Shown here one piece after another: positions 14,584 to 25,713 of a stretch of 64,000 bases of DNA. Source of the stretch: Diphasiastrum complanatum (Eukaryota > Streptophyta > Lycopodiopsida > Lycopodiales > Lycopodiaceae); NCBI GenBank assembly GCA_029204225.1, contig CM055103.1:38175648-38239647 (forward strand), read 5' to 3'. The notes under the pieces were generated by a model. The model searched no databases. It worked only from the letters and a program-made list of their open reading frames with translations, and had not been told where the DNA came from. Position numbers and translations under genes: made by a program. Numbering within the stretch: position 1 is the stretch's first letter; each line of letters begins with the position of its first letter.

Positions 14584-14786
14584 AAGAAAATCTGACATTA
14601 TTTGAGATAGTACATTTGTAAATGATGGTAGTGCAACAAGTGACACAACTCATTGTAATTGTTGTCAGTGAGTTGATAGCTACATCTTTTAGTAAAATGT
14701 ACATTAAAAAAAAAAAATCAGTTCCATAAGTTTCTTAATATGATTGAAATGTCATAATATTTAGTATATATGCAAAGACTACAAAA

Positions 14787-14875
14787 ATGCTTCTTGGTTT
14801 CCAAGGAGAGGCTCGAACTTGAGACCAAAGAAACTTTGGATGTCAAGATAACCAATTGAGCCAACACCCTTAACT
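14787..14875 (-). mobile_element. tRNA-like SINE copy B with perfect 13-bp target duplication
   Basis: The minus strand carries box A-like TGGCTCAATTGG and box B-like AAGTTCGAGCC, in the same arrangement as copy A at 5657-5734. The 89-bp insert is flanked by identical 13-mers AAAGACTACAAAA at 14774-14786 and 14876-14888, the hallmark of target-primed reverse transcription. There is no poly(A) or long tail. The element is much shorter than common plant SINEs such as Au, so it may be a minimal tRNA-derived retroposon. Confidence 0.85.
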
Positions 14876-14888
14876 AAAGACTACAAAA

Positions 14889-16615
14889 TGGCCTAGTCTT
14901 AATCATATATGCATAAGTAAATAGCTAAATAGTAGTGTATTTGCACAGAATGTCATATAATGGTGGATATCACATATCCCCTTTCTCAATTGTGTAGTGA
15001 TCTCACAAAAAAAGAATTGATGCTCCAATAGTAGAGATTAACAAAATTCGTAGGGTGAGCACTTTGACAGAAGGTTATAGAGAGCAACAATGATTTGAAC
15101 TCAAAAGATTTTGAAAATCAACATTAAAGAAATCATAACAAGAAATAATAATAATAAACTTTGTAACATAAATAGTGATGGTGTTTGTTGTGGTTGATAA
15201 GCTAATGTCGCTTCATGTTCTTCAAAGGGTTCAAATAGCCGCAATCACATTTGTGAATGCGATGTAATTTTAGAAATCTGATGACCATGGGTAATTTTTT
15301 CATGATATTGAAGAAGATGAGAAATCTTCATCACTAGATGAACACACAAAAGTAGCTTGAGCTCATGGTTTGAGAATTCCATTGTGCAAATGGGCAATGA
15401 CAACCAGGTTTATCCTGAGCACAAATCTATAGAAATTTTTGAATTTTGTTTTGAATTTTTATGTATAAAATGTTTTTTAAAAAAAAACTTGACACTTGAT
15501 ACTACATAAAAAAAAATTGTCATTTCCAACATTTTGGATATAGATTCTGTTGAATTTCACTGTTGAAGTCCATTCAAATTTCACTTGTAGTATGTCTTTG
15601 ACAATTAGCACGTTATATCATGCAAAATATTGTCTTGAAATGTGCATCTCATAAGCATGTTCCATCCAAAAAGAAAAGTTGTTAAAATTACCAACATAAT
15701 AAAAATTTGCTCTAAAGATGGCTTTTTTTTTATCTAGTAAATTATTGGCTTTCTAGGTGAAAATACAAGTTTGGGACAATTATTAAGTTGCTAAGGATAT
15801 TGATGGTGTCTTTAGTTGGGAGTAATAGACTTAAATTATCCCCCCTTGTGCGGATTTGCTAGCGCACCACAAACATTTTGTGGACTAAAATTAGGGCTAT
15901 GGAGATCATGGATGCCATACTTATTGCTGTATAAGTATGAAATTGTGCAAACAATAAAATGTTGGCCTACATAACATGGGTGTCCTAATTGTCTCACCTC
16001 CCAATCTATGTACAAATTTCACAACGTTGGATAACAAATATCTACACCAACATAATTTGCTAGAGGCCATTCTGTAGCTCGATTGAAATTTGATTTCTCC
16101 TTAGGTATTTCAAAATGAAAAATATCTTCTAGGTGTACTTTTTTCAATCATGAAGCATTTTTCTCTTTTGTTGTTTGATATAATCTAGGGCATATAAATA
16201 TAATTGTTCTGTTAGGAATCCTATTTGTGCTTGGAGGTATAACAATAACTCCACAATGTAGAATGGCCAAGGTTAAAATCACTATTTTGCTCGGTAATCA
16301 ATTGTCCAAATAATTTCGTGAAATCATTTCTATACCAATCACTTGTCCAATCATTGACTGCGTAGCCTATCAATCCTCAGAGTATAAATTTTTAGATTAG
16401 GAGGGTAAAAAGCTCTTTCTTTTAGAAAAAATAAGATTATTGTTTCAATGTCTGGTGACTGGAAGTGAGCTACTTGGATCCTATTTTGCTTGTCTTTGGA
16501 TAATAGCCTTTGTGGGTGAATTCGTAAATTCAACGGATCCTCCAAGTTGTCGAGTAAAATTTTGATAGTTAATGCGTTGCCGAATCAATGATGCCCTTTT
16601 TTAGCACTGCAAACG
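14889..16615. other. Intergenic region without a recognised gene
   Basis: AT-rich, with no domain or clear repeat boundary seen. A GC-richer patch lies at about 15840-15870. The minus-strand ORF 16351-16545 has no recognisable feature. Confidence 0.5.
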
Positions 16616-17590
16616 ATTTTGCCCTCCAACTCTACTTGTTGACGAGCAGAGCTGGAGAGCAAAAAATTTTGTGCTGCCAGTGATTTGGTAGGGGTGATCT
16701 GATAGGGCAGAAATTGTTGGGAGGGCAAAAAATTGGCGTTGCCAGTGATTGGGTAGGGCACAAACTGTTGGGAAGGGGAAAAAATTTGCCCTATAGCTCT
16801 ACTCGCCGACAAGCAGAGTTTGAGGAAAGGGCAATCTGGTAGGGCACAAACCCTTTTGATACCTAATAGTCTTCGCAGGTGAATTTTCCACATAACGAAT
16901 CCTCTTGGTTGAATTTTGAGTGAAAATTTGTTAGTTTATGCCATGTCAGATGGCTGGCATAACAAATTGAAGATCCTCTTGCACGTGTCGCATTCCTATT
17001 TCGCTTCAGGCAGATTCGTTGCTATTTTTTCATTCATTCCTTTGCAAAGGCTATCATCGTTTTGTGGCTTCATTCTGGATGATGGTATGCGGCCAGTGGT
17101 GACCTTGATCAAAATATCACTGAAGCTGTTCTTCTCATATTTTTCATTTGACTAGTGCATTATCTGTCACCGCTTGCAAAGATTTAACAACCTACTGAGA
17201 CAGCTTATATCTCTACGTGTCATCCAATTCTGCAGGCTAATATTGCCTCAATCACTCATATACTTTTTGCCGAAAAAAATGTTGCTGCATTCTGATCCCA
17301 GCCTCTTCAGTATACTGATCCAGTATTGTATAGTCCTCGACTTCCATCACAGTCATGCAAGCTTCCCAAGCTAATCAGCTCTTAGTATCCAATGGATCGT
17401 CATATCCCGTGCCATCTTATCCGAGCAACAGTTTTCTAGATTGGCAAGGCAATTTGCATTGCCAGTGATTTAGTAGGGCATAAACAACCATATTGCCCTC
17501 CAGCTGTACTCGTCCGTGAGTAGAGTTGGAGGGCAAATGTTTTTGCCACACTGCTGCAATCTGACAAGACAAGCAAATTTTTTTGCCTTG
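16616..17590. repeat. Family of palindromic hairpin units with a recurring spacer motif
   Basis: Three palindromes of 40-47 bp are related to one another: 16621-16660, 16787-16833 and 17495-17534. Each starts near GCCCTNNAGCTCTACTCG and returns as its complement after a loop of a few bases. Between them the motif GCCAGTGATT-GGTAGGGC-AAAC recurs at about 16677, 16739 and 17459, with a part at 16829. The two clusters are separated by about 650 bp of unrelated sequence. This may be a foldback transposon or a local amplification; no terminal repeats were recognised. Confidence 0.7.
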
Positions 17591-20500
17591 CCAAATCAAA
17601 CTTTTGATTACATAAGTTGCTTTCCTTAGTTTAATATAACTAATTCAGCTGGCACTCATCATTCAATTTAATTAGCCTACTTTGGTAGCTTCTTTTTGGC
17701 CAATTTTTGATAGTTGACATACAAAAATATCAACTAGTTTTAGCAAAGGCAATGATGGCAGAAGACAATGGTGGTTTTAAGGATAAGGAAAATCTGTGTA
17801 TGGGCGCAAGTAGGATAAAAGGACATCATTTTGGAAAGTGTGGCTTATCTAGTTGAGGCAAATGAAATTTCATCATTGGTTAATCCAACTTTTGAGTAAA
17901 CCATAGTATTTGTTTAAGGTCTTGGTTTGACTTCACTAATCCAAATGAAGTGGAGATTATAATTGATACTAAAGTTGAACAAAAGATTAACAACCACCCT
18001 CAAGGAAGTGAACCTACATGTATGACATTTGACACGTCAATCAAGGGACATAGTACATATCATTCGATTATAGAACCCACCAGCTCAACTAGTCTGATGA
18101 TGCTCACATGGTGTAAAAGGACTAATAGCACTTTGATTCCTACCTCAATCCAACTGTATTTTAACTATGAGATTCTCAATATTGAGAGATAAATCATTGA
18201 TACCTCTACTAAGAATCTCTCAATGGAAATGACATCCTACTACCTAGGAGAATCATAATAGATACACAACCTTCACATCATCAAAAGAATAGAAAAATCT
18301 ATCCATTTGTACTTTTTCATAGATCTATAGAGATAGAAAAAATTTCTCCAAGAACTCGCTCATGATCATGATTCTTGTCATGTACTTTTAGTACATCAAT
18401 GCTTATCAATGCATTAGAATATCCATTGTAAGCTTTGTAGGCCCAAAAGGAGCTATTAGCCTTAAGAACAAGGCGGTTCCGGAGTAGGAGTAGTCTCTCT
18501 TCTGTGCCTACCTAAAGGTGTAGATTTAGAGGCTTAGAACGTAGTTTTAGTTGAAATTCCGATAGAATCTAGTACAATATGCAAATCACATCAATCAATC
18601 ACCATAGCCACTCCTCACAAGCTCTCAAAGACGGCACAACAAAATTTAATAGATTACAAAGAAACAATGTACATATAGAGTATTCACAAATTGCATGAAA
18701 AGGCAGGTGTCCTAAAACTAGCCTACCACCTATCTAAGGTCGGGCCTAGTATGGCCAAATTTGATCGACAAACTTGGGACATGCCCCCAAGTATAGCAAG
18801 TATTGTAAATAACTCTGTACAGGCTAAGTTTCTCCTACGTGTGGCTACTCGGCTAATCCAAGTAGTCGTCTATGGGATCAGTGCCCGATCAATGTATCCT
18901 TTTGGGTCACGTCCCGATCACAACCATATACAGTAAACCAAATAAATTATACACTAATTACATCATTACATTTAGAGCTTATACTAATGAATCATATTAG
19001 AACTGATTTCTATCTCTCTTTCTTAAGCTCAAATGTGATAGGGATAAAGAAATATAAACTGTAGCAATATTTGGAGTGTCCAAAAAGATGTTATGCATAT
19101 TCATGCTACCATGTACTTCACTCACACTCAAGCACACCAACAAATCACCAGGTTTGACACACAAAGTATCATGCAAACACAATGCTCATACAGAGAGTCT
19201 ACCGTACTCTCGACCAACTGACTCGTCCCCATCCAACTTGAAACACGAGTGGACCACATGAGCGACATGGCTCAAACTGAGGAAATCCCACTGCCACCAT
19301 GAGACTTATATCCTCCATCTAGCTAGGGTGACATCCTATCAGACACTTACAAGCACAAACCTGTAAAGCTGACATAAATGAGTGATTGTGAGGCTCACAA
19401 CCTGAGGAAATCTTACTGCCACCATAAGGCTATACTTCTCATCGGATAAACAACTAGTAGACATAATGACAAGTCAAAGAGCATATCAAATGAGTACTTT
19501 GTTCCTGACGTAGCAAATGCACAACCACACAGCTCCGACTCAGATCTAGACCCTTGTGACAAGGTAACATGCAAGCCCATACACACTCATGCAAACAAAC
19601 ACAAATGATGTCAAATACATGACCAAGGCCTGCCCATAAGTGGTATCCAACACTTGTGCCACATGTAGATCTACTACTACACCACTGGTCTCCAAATCAG
19701 GTCCTCAACCATGGCCTGCACCTGTAACAAGATGCCCTCACGTCCAAGCATATCCAACTATCCAATAAGTCCTAAAAGCTTATTTCCATCCATTTTTCAT
19801 GCTCCAAGCACAAGATTCTACCAAGAACTCAATGAATAAATGTATGCAAAACTCACTATAGGCTATACCTAAGTAGCTTGCCCATCTCCTAGAGATACTG
19901 ATGATGATTCATCCCATGTAGGCTCAACTTTCCATGCTTGACGATGCCAATTCGAATTTGACTAATCTATAGGCCTCCCACCAAGGAGCCTATCTCACCG
20001 ACATTGTATCCATCATAGCGTCTAAGCCAAAGCAAATACAAACTAGATCCACTATCGTGATGAACAACTCACCCACGATCCATAACATATTAGTTAGTAT
20101 AGCTCTAGAACTATGTACCATCTGATCATAAAGTATCCATTACCCGCTGATATGTCCACATGTAGTGCAACTAGACTCCAATTGGATCTAACCAAAAGTT
20201 GCATCCTACTTACCAAATAATGATGGATAGAAACAACGTGTGATGCCAACCTGGAGATCACTGTGCATATAACCATGCAGCTCACCTGATCGCTTGCCAA
20301 AGTATCAGCTATCACTCCCTGAGCAGCCATCTCCATCCCTGCTGGCTCACATCCATGGACATGTTGGATCCACATCACCCTGTAATGCACTCCATGCCCT
20401 CAAGATATGTACCACCTCCAGGTACACTCCATGCTGCCTATCTCCAAGTAAGCATGGCCTATCTAGGTCACCACATGATGCACCAGCTGAAGATCATCAT

Positions 20501-23200
20501 CCATACATCAAATGACATGTCATACCTGAGCAATTGTAGCATCTCCCTAAGTGCCACCCCAATGGACTCGCCATCCATATACTATGCTCACCTGATCTCT
20601 GATCTTGGTCACCATCCTGTTAGACAAGCCGAACTCCAAAGCATCACCTGCTCCACTTGGCTCCTAGAATCTGCTTGCTCTCCCTGGCTATCTGCCACCC
20701 GACACCATACCAACGCAAGCATGTCCCTGAGTCACCGCTCATGGGATCCCAAGATCATTGTCTCCTTGATCGTATTGTGGTATACGACTATGAGTAACTT
20801 TCTCTAGGATTTCTCACCACCTGAGAATTTGCACCATGGAAATTCCAACACCTGTGCCAAGCCTAGACTCTTGCAAATACAGCCAAATGCATGAAAGCTA
20901 TATAGGTAGCTTATCCACGCTCATAATGGTAGATGCCTCCCCATCAATGCGAATACCAATGACTGGCCCCCTGCTGTAATGCCATCCTGTACTCCCAAAT
21001 GAGCACACCATGAAGTCCTCGCCATCAATGTCCCCTCCAATATATCTCTAACAAAATACCCATCATGGTGCTTGCCCTCCGATCACACCCAATCGTGCGA
21101 TCTCCATCAGCTCTCTATCCCAGAGCTGGCTCTCGAAGCTTCATGCTTTGTCCATTTGCATTTGTAGCTTCCTAATTCCATCATGAATCCCACCTGTAAG
21201 GCCTGTCCATGCCAATGACTCAAGTCCAACATGAAATAGCTGCCCCATCATGATCATCCCATGTCATCTTTTAATGTTATCCCTACCAGGTATCCCAATG
21301 TCATCCCTGATCACAAAAATCTGAACATCTGCCCTTTAGTGGCCACTTGTATTTCCCCAAGCTAGCTCCAAGCTACTCCTGTGAATAGTTCTAGACCACT
21401 CCCTAAGAATACACTAAGGTGTGAACTCCAAAGCCACCATCAAGTCCCTCACATGACTGTGTTTGCCAATATTCCTCCAAGTGAACCTGTGAGATCTTCC
21501 ATGGCCCAAACCAAATGATCTACACCCTGTAGTCACTGGAATATGCATCCCTGATGCAATACTGATATGGCAATATGACTTGACCTACCCAGAATAGGCA
21601 GTTGAAGTGTATCTCCTTGATGACAAACCTGATACACTACTCCACAGCTAAAATAACTTGATCAAAATTGACTTACCGATTGCAAAAATGCAAAATCATC
21701 ACACTCACCACTCACCAAGAGCATCCAAAGTGTGATTATTGATCCATTCTTCATCTTTCATGTGTCCCACACACAGTTCGTCCGATGCAAGTCCGCTATC
21801 TTGCCCAATGGCTTCCAACTAGCACCACCTTGCACCTCCATCACCTACGACTGCCAAAATGTGAGTACCTCCAAGCTAGCCCATATTTCCCTCCGAAAGA
21901 AAAATTTCCAAGATACAGATGCGTGTGTCAATGCAGCTATCACCTGACTCGACAATGCCACTGCTGATCATGCTTATGAGAGCGTTCCTCCAAAATGCCA
22001 CTTGAAGTGATTGGTTGGTTCGAACCCCAAGAGTTGAACCTGATCATAAGAATTTTTCACCCGAAATTGGCATACCATGCCTACCTCTCACCTGTGATTG
22101 CTTGCCCTCTCAAAATTGTCGCCAATGATGAGTAGTCACGCCGCCAAAATGCACTTCCGTCGCCAAGACTAGCTTTCTCCACACAAATTCGCTACCATTC
22201 GCCCCCATACCGCATTTACCGCTTCCAAACACCCTGTTACCCTGTCAAAAGTAAACAATAATGATTTAGAAGTGATTATGGCTCATTGTACCGCCCTGTA
22301 GCAGGATTCACCAGCCAAAAATTGTCCCAAATTTGGCCCTATGGTACCCAAATAGCAAATGTAGCCCATCACTAAGTCACTCGCACTCCGCTTGATAAAA
22401 TGGTGATGAAAACTTTCCAAAACGCATTTCTCCCTACTTTGTGATGTCGCTCTATCTACTGGCTTTGAGCAACCAATTTCAGGGGCCATTTTGGCCCAAG
22501 AATGGCCAAAAAAGATGACTTCTAGCTAAAGATTGCCCCAAAACCATATATGCCTTGCAAAATGAACTGCAACTTCATATTGAAGTTTTTTTAATGAAAT
22601 GAAGTCCACTTTGGACTTCAGGTCCCTTCAATGAATTTCACATTGAAGTTTTTTTTTTGTGAAGAGAAGGGTGCGTTTTCCCTTCAGGCCCTCTTCACCT
22701 TCCATCCGATAGCCACCACCCATCTTGTGGTCCAGATCGTTCTTCGAACAATTTATCTTGGTCGTCCATCCAATATGGGTAGGTCTCACGGCTCTCCACC
22801 GTTTTGTGCATTGAAGAGCCTCCATATCCAGTATATATATATATTACATAATATTATAGGTATACAGATGTGAAAGTACAGAGTGGATGTGTTGTCTGTA
22901 GGAGATCGTAGGTGGCTGTAATCGTTGTCCAATCTGTTAGCGCAACTGCAAGGGTGAGCGTGAAAAGGGTGCGACGTCAACCAGTGCTGAAGTGAACGTT
23001 GGTGATTATGCAAAAAGTGCGTCACTCTTACGAATGGCCTTAGGATAAGATTTACAGGGTGCCTTAGCTTTTAGGGCACTTTTGGCATTCTGTAAGATAG
23101 TGTCCCCTTTTGGCCTGTCACCTTATACTGTGTAGAAACACAGTGTCACAATTCTTTTGCCTTTTTTTCGTCTGTGCGAATTTGCATGTAAATATGCAGA
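17591..23200. other. Long region without a recognised gene; strand-skewed block at about 19.2-22.3 kb
   Basis: No domain could be identified in any frame. From about 19.2 to 22.3 kb the plus strand is visibly richer in C than G (many CCATC, CACC and CCTG words), so the minus strand is purine-rich, as retroelement sense strands often are. The longer ORFs here (20094-20390 minus, 20355-20807 plus) overlap each other on opposite strands and show no motif. This could be a non-coding retrotransposon derivative; no LTR pair was found. Confidence 0.4.
22571..22655. repeat. Cluster of short perfect palindromes
   Basis: AACTTCAtatTGAAGTT (22571-22587) and GAAGTCCActtTGGACTTC (22601-22619) are followed by a looser one around TTCAATGAA and CACATTGAAG. 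All are built on GAAGT/ACTTC words, so the pieces can also pair with each other. Confidence 0.7.
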
Positions 23201-23694
23201 CTGCGTGACAATGTTAGTAAATATGTAGCATGAATGGAGGCAGATTAAAATGGGATTTAGAAGAGCTAGAGGGAATAAATCCAACAGATCGTCTCAAGGC
23301 AGTATTGGGTAGAGAAAATGCCCTTAACCTCGGTGCCTGCTGCGCCATTAGTATCCAATATCGGATCAGCGCGCGATGAAGGATAACTCAGGTTCAGAAG
23401 TCAGGTCGAGCGTGTCGAACCGATACCTGAACTAAACCTAACCGCTAGTTGGTAGCAGATGGACGTGCGCGAGTAAAAGCAGATCGTAAGAAGGTTGCTC
23501 CGAGCGTGTTGAATCGATATAGCATGGATGTAGAGAACGATAAGGACTTTAAGCAAAAAAAAATTGAGCGTCGTCTATCTGTTTATATAGAGAAAATCCG
23601 AAATGATTGCAAACGTGGTCACCCAATAGCAAATCGATGCGCATATACTGAATGTGAAAACCAGAGAGACTATTCTTGCACGCTAAACCGATAA

Positions 23695-23800
23695 TGGAAG
23701 ATAATATGAATGATCAAAGCTTGACTCGATAGATTCTCCTTAGCTTTGGACATATGAAAAGTCTATCGAATCAAGCTTTGATCATGCAAAATACCTTCCA
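23695..23800 (-). ncRNA. Long near-perfect foldback, pre-miRNA-like or foldback element
   Basis: Arms 23695-23733 and 23762-23800 are inverted copies of 39 nt with 5 differences, around a 28-nt loop. The inner 24 bp (23710-23733 against 23762-23785) have a single mismatch. On the minus strand two of the five differences become G-U pairs, so folding is better in that orientation. Size and shape match a plant miRNA precursor, but a small foldback transposon would look the same, and I do not recognise the arm sequence as a known miRNA. Confidence 0.5.
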
Positions 23801-24096
23801 ATAATTTTGAAAAATTTTCAAAATCTTTTTTTTTATACAATAGCAAATCGACGCGCGCAGTCCAAGTGAAAAATTATTGTCTTCTCCACAGGCGCGCTGA
23901 TCCGATATCTGAGACGCATTGAAAATATATTGGAATGCATTATGAACGTCTTATGAAAATATTTTGAATGAACATTATTTCAAAAGAATAAATCTCGTCT
24001 TTACGGTCCTTAAATATGATGAGAGTCTATAATAAATCTCCTCGTACACGTTTTTCAATGTTGTCCATTTACTATATGTTTATTATTTGTTTAACG

Positions 24097-24236
24097 ATGA
24101 TTCGGTGAGGCTAGTGATAGACTATTTAATGTATTTCGGCGCAAGTACAGATTCTAGAATAAGGGCTAATGATGATTCGTAGAATCTAGTGATAGACTAT
24201 TTAATGTATTCTGACGTAGGTACAAATTTGTCTCAC
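24097..24236. repeat. Tandem duplication of a promoter segment, about 72-bp period
   Basis: GATGATTCG then CTAGTGATAGACTATTTAATGTATT recurs from 24097 and 24170. Both copies continue into a G/A-C-G-T-containing word and TACAGATT or TACAAATT. It lies 80-220 bp upstream of the TATA box of the unrecognised gene. Confidence 0.8.
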
Positions 24237-24315
24237 TCTGATTGGTGGATAAATATAGGTTGTGTTTCTCAATTCATTATTTGACAAATGAATGACTATG
24301 ATCAATAGAAATTGG

Positions 24316-24323
24316 CTATAAAT
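24316..24323 (+). promoter_or_regulatory. Candidate TATA box for the 24601 gene
   Basis: CTATAAAT in the context ggCTATAAATATGAG, a good plant TATA match. Transcription would start near 24350, leaving a 5'UTR of about 250 nt that contains several of the CpG motifs. Assignment is by position only. Confidence 0.5.
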
Positions 24324-24600
24324 ATGAGCACCACTTGTCATATTTCGATTCCGTGATCTTTCATTCTAAACTCACTAGTCATTTTGTTTTCTTTCTTTCT
24401 CGCGATATCGAATCGACGCGCGCCTTCCCATACAGTGCATGGTCGGATTCATTCAGACGCTTAAATCGATATCAGCCTCTTCTGACGTGTGCTTGCGAAA
24501 AATTTCATTCTCGTCCTAACGATATCGGATCAATGTGCGCACTGTGGTTCATTCCTCTACCAATATCATTTTGTCGTGTTGAACCGATATCATGATCTAT

Positions 24601-25527
24601 ATGGCTAGTTTCTCCATGTCCTCAGATAACAAACTTCTGGATTTTTTGAATGTCAATGACATTCCATCTGAGAAATTAGAGTATTTTGCAAGTATGTTTT
24701 TTGCTCCCTTCGATATCGATAAGTTAGTTTATGAAAATCGTTATAATTTAATTTCTTATCTTGATAATTTTTCTCAGATTATTAGTACTCCTGTTTTGGA
24801 TATAGATAGTTTGTGTTTCGTTCATTTTCAGGACCTTGTGCATTCCCAACCATCCTCTAAGCATAAACACAATAGAAAGTACTCTAACCTACATAACCAT
24901 TCCAAAAGAAATATATATTGTGATATCCACAAAAGAATATGTCGTCTTATAATCAAAGGAATGACTTTTGTCTTTTACATATATACTGAAATTCCAGATG
25001 ATGAGTCTGTTGAATCTTCAATTGTTCCATTGATCGAAGCATCTACACCTGCTCCAGTTGATCTAGATGATGCAGATACTGATATAGGGGTTGAAGTTGA
25101 AGCGTCTATGGCTTCAGATTATCAAAAAACTCTCCCTCGTTCTATAATCCTCTCTGATTCTCTTCTATCTGCATCTCCTATTAATCAATTAACTCTACTC
25201 GATGTTCCCTTATATTTTATAAATAATGAAAGTTATATCTCATTTAATGATATAGAAGATGTTTTGAATTTGAGAGAGGATGAAATCCTCTCAATTTTAG
25301 CTCAAAATTTATCAAAAATTTTTGACATTGTTGATTACACATATGATGATCGTGAAAGTGAGATAGATTATGATAAAGATGGCAATTGGAAATCTGGCAA
25401 TGAGGCCTTGGAGGCCATGATTGAAAAATCTAAAGCCTATGGAAAAACTTTGCCTACAGAGGAGGAATTTTTGGAATTCCAAAAAAAAAATCCTCTAAGG
25501 CCTAGTATATCCCCTCCGGAAATGTAG
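24601..25527 (+). CDS. Unrecognised acidic protein, 308 codons
   Basis: I chose the ATG at 24601 (tatATGGC, G at +4) over the in-frame ATG at 24592. The ORF is AT-rich and uncut over 927 nt, far longer than expected by chance here. Seen: an N-terminal hydrophobic-acidic segment, a His/Lys-rich stretch at about residues 85-115 (KHKHNRKYSNLHNH), an acidic stretch at about 140-170 rich in D and E, and a charged C-terminus (LPTEEEFLEFQ) followed by ten A residues in the DNA. No family is recognised. After the stop a different frame (25518-25650) stays open and ends at a GTATGAG donor-like site, so the gene may be spliced or frameshifted into the next ORF. It could be a lineage-specific gene or a domesticated mobile or viral sequence; nothing seen decides. 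Confidence 0.55.
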   Translation: MASFSMSSDNKLLDFLNVNDIPSEKLEYFASMFFAPFDIDKLVYENRYNLISYLDNFSQIISTPVLDIDSLCFVHFQDLVHSQPSSKHKHNRKYSNLHNHSKRNIYCDIHKRICRLIIKGMTFVFYIYTEIPDDESVESSIVPLIEASTPAPVDLDDADTDIGVEVEASMASDYQKTLPRSIILSDSLLSASPINQLTLLDVPLYFINNESYISFNDIEDVLNLREDEILSILAQNLSKIFDIVDYTYDDRESEIDYDKDGNWKSGNEALEAMIEKSKAYGKTLPTEEEFLEFQKKNPLRPSISPPEM

Positions 25528-25713
25528 AGGCCATTGGAGGACATGACTTTAGCAGAGAAAACGTCGTTGAGTACGATGATTATAATCTGGTACATAGATA
25601 TTATATTGGTATTGATATTGTTCAATTTTCTTATTTCAAACACTGTGTTAAAGTATGAGTTTGAAATGTTATGTATCATTCTAAATTTATTTTCTTTTCT
25701 CTCATTTACAAGA

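Larger units (their letters stand above)
23336..24590. promoter_or_regulatory. Dispersed array of CpG-rich GATATCGGATCA-CGCGC type motifs
   Basis: In AT-rich DNA upstream of the 24601 ORF about ten related words occur: AATATCGGATCAGCGCGC (about 23360), GTGTCGAACCGATACC (23412), GTGTTGAATCGATAT (23507), AGCAAATCGATGCGC (23627), AGCAAATCGACGCGCGC (23848), GCGCGCTGATCCGATATC (23894), GATATCGAATCGACGCGCGC (24406), AAATCGATATCAG (24464), GATATCGGATCAATGTGCGC (24522) and GTGTTGAACCGATATC (24576). They appear in both orientations and are irregularly spaced. Function unknown. Confidence 0.6.

Noticed and set aside
20094-20807. Overlapping ORFs on both strands in the skewed block
   Set aside because: They overlap on opposite strands, lack motifs, and the base bias explains their length.
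22015-22045. GGTTCGAACCCC as a possible tRNA gene box B
   Set aside because: No box A-like word lies at the right distance on either strand and no cloverleaf can be drawn; GGTTCGAACC is simply palindromic.
23449-23694. 81-codon basic ORF inside the motif array
   Set aside because: It overlaps the array and the left hairpin edge, with no family resemblance; likely chance.
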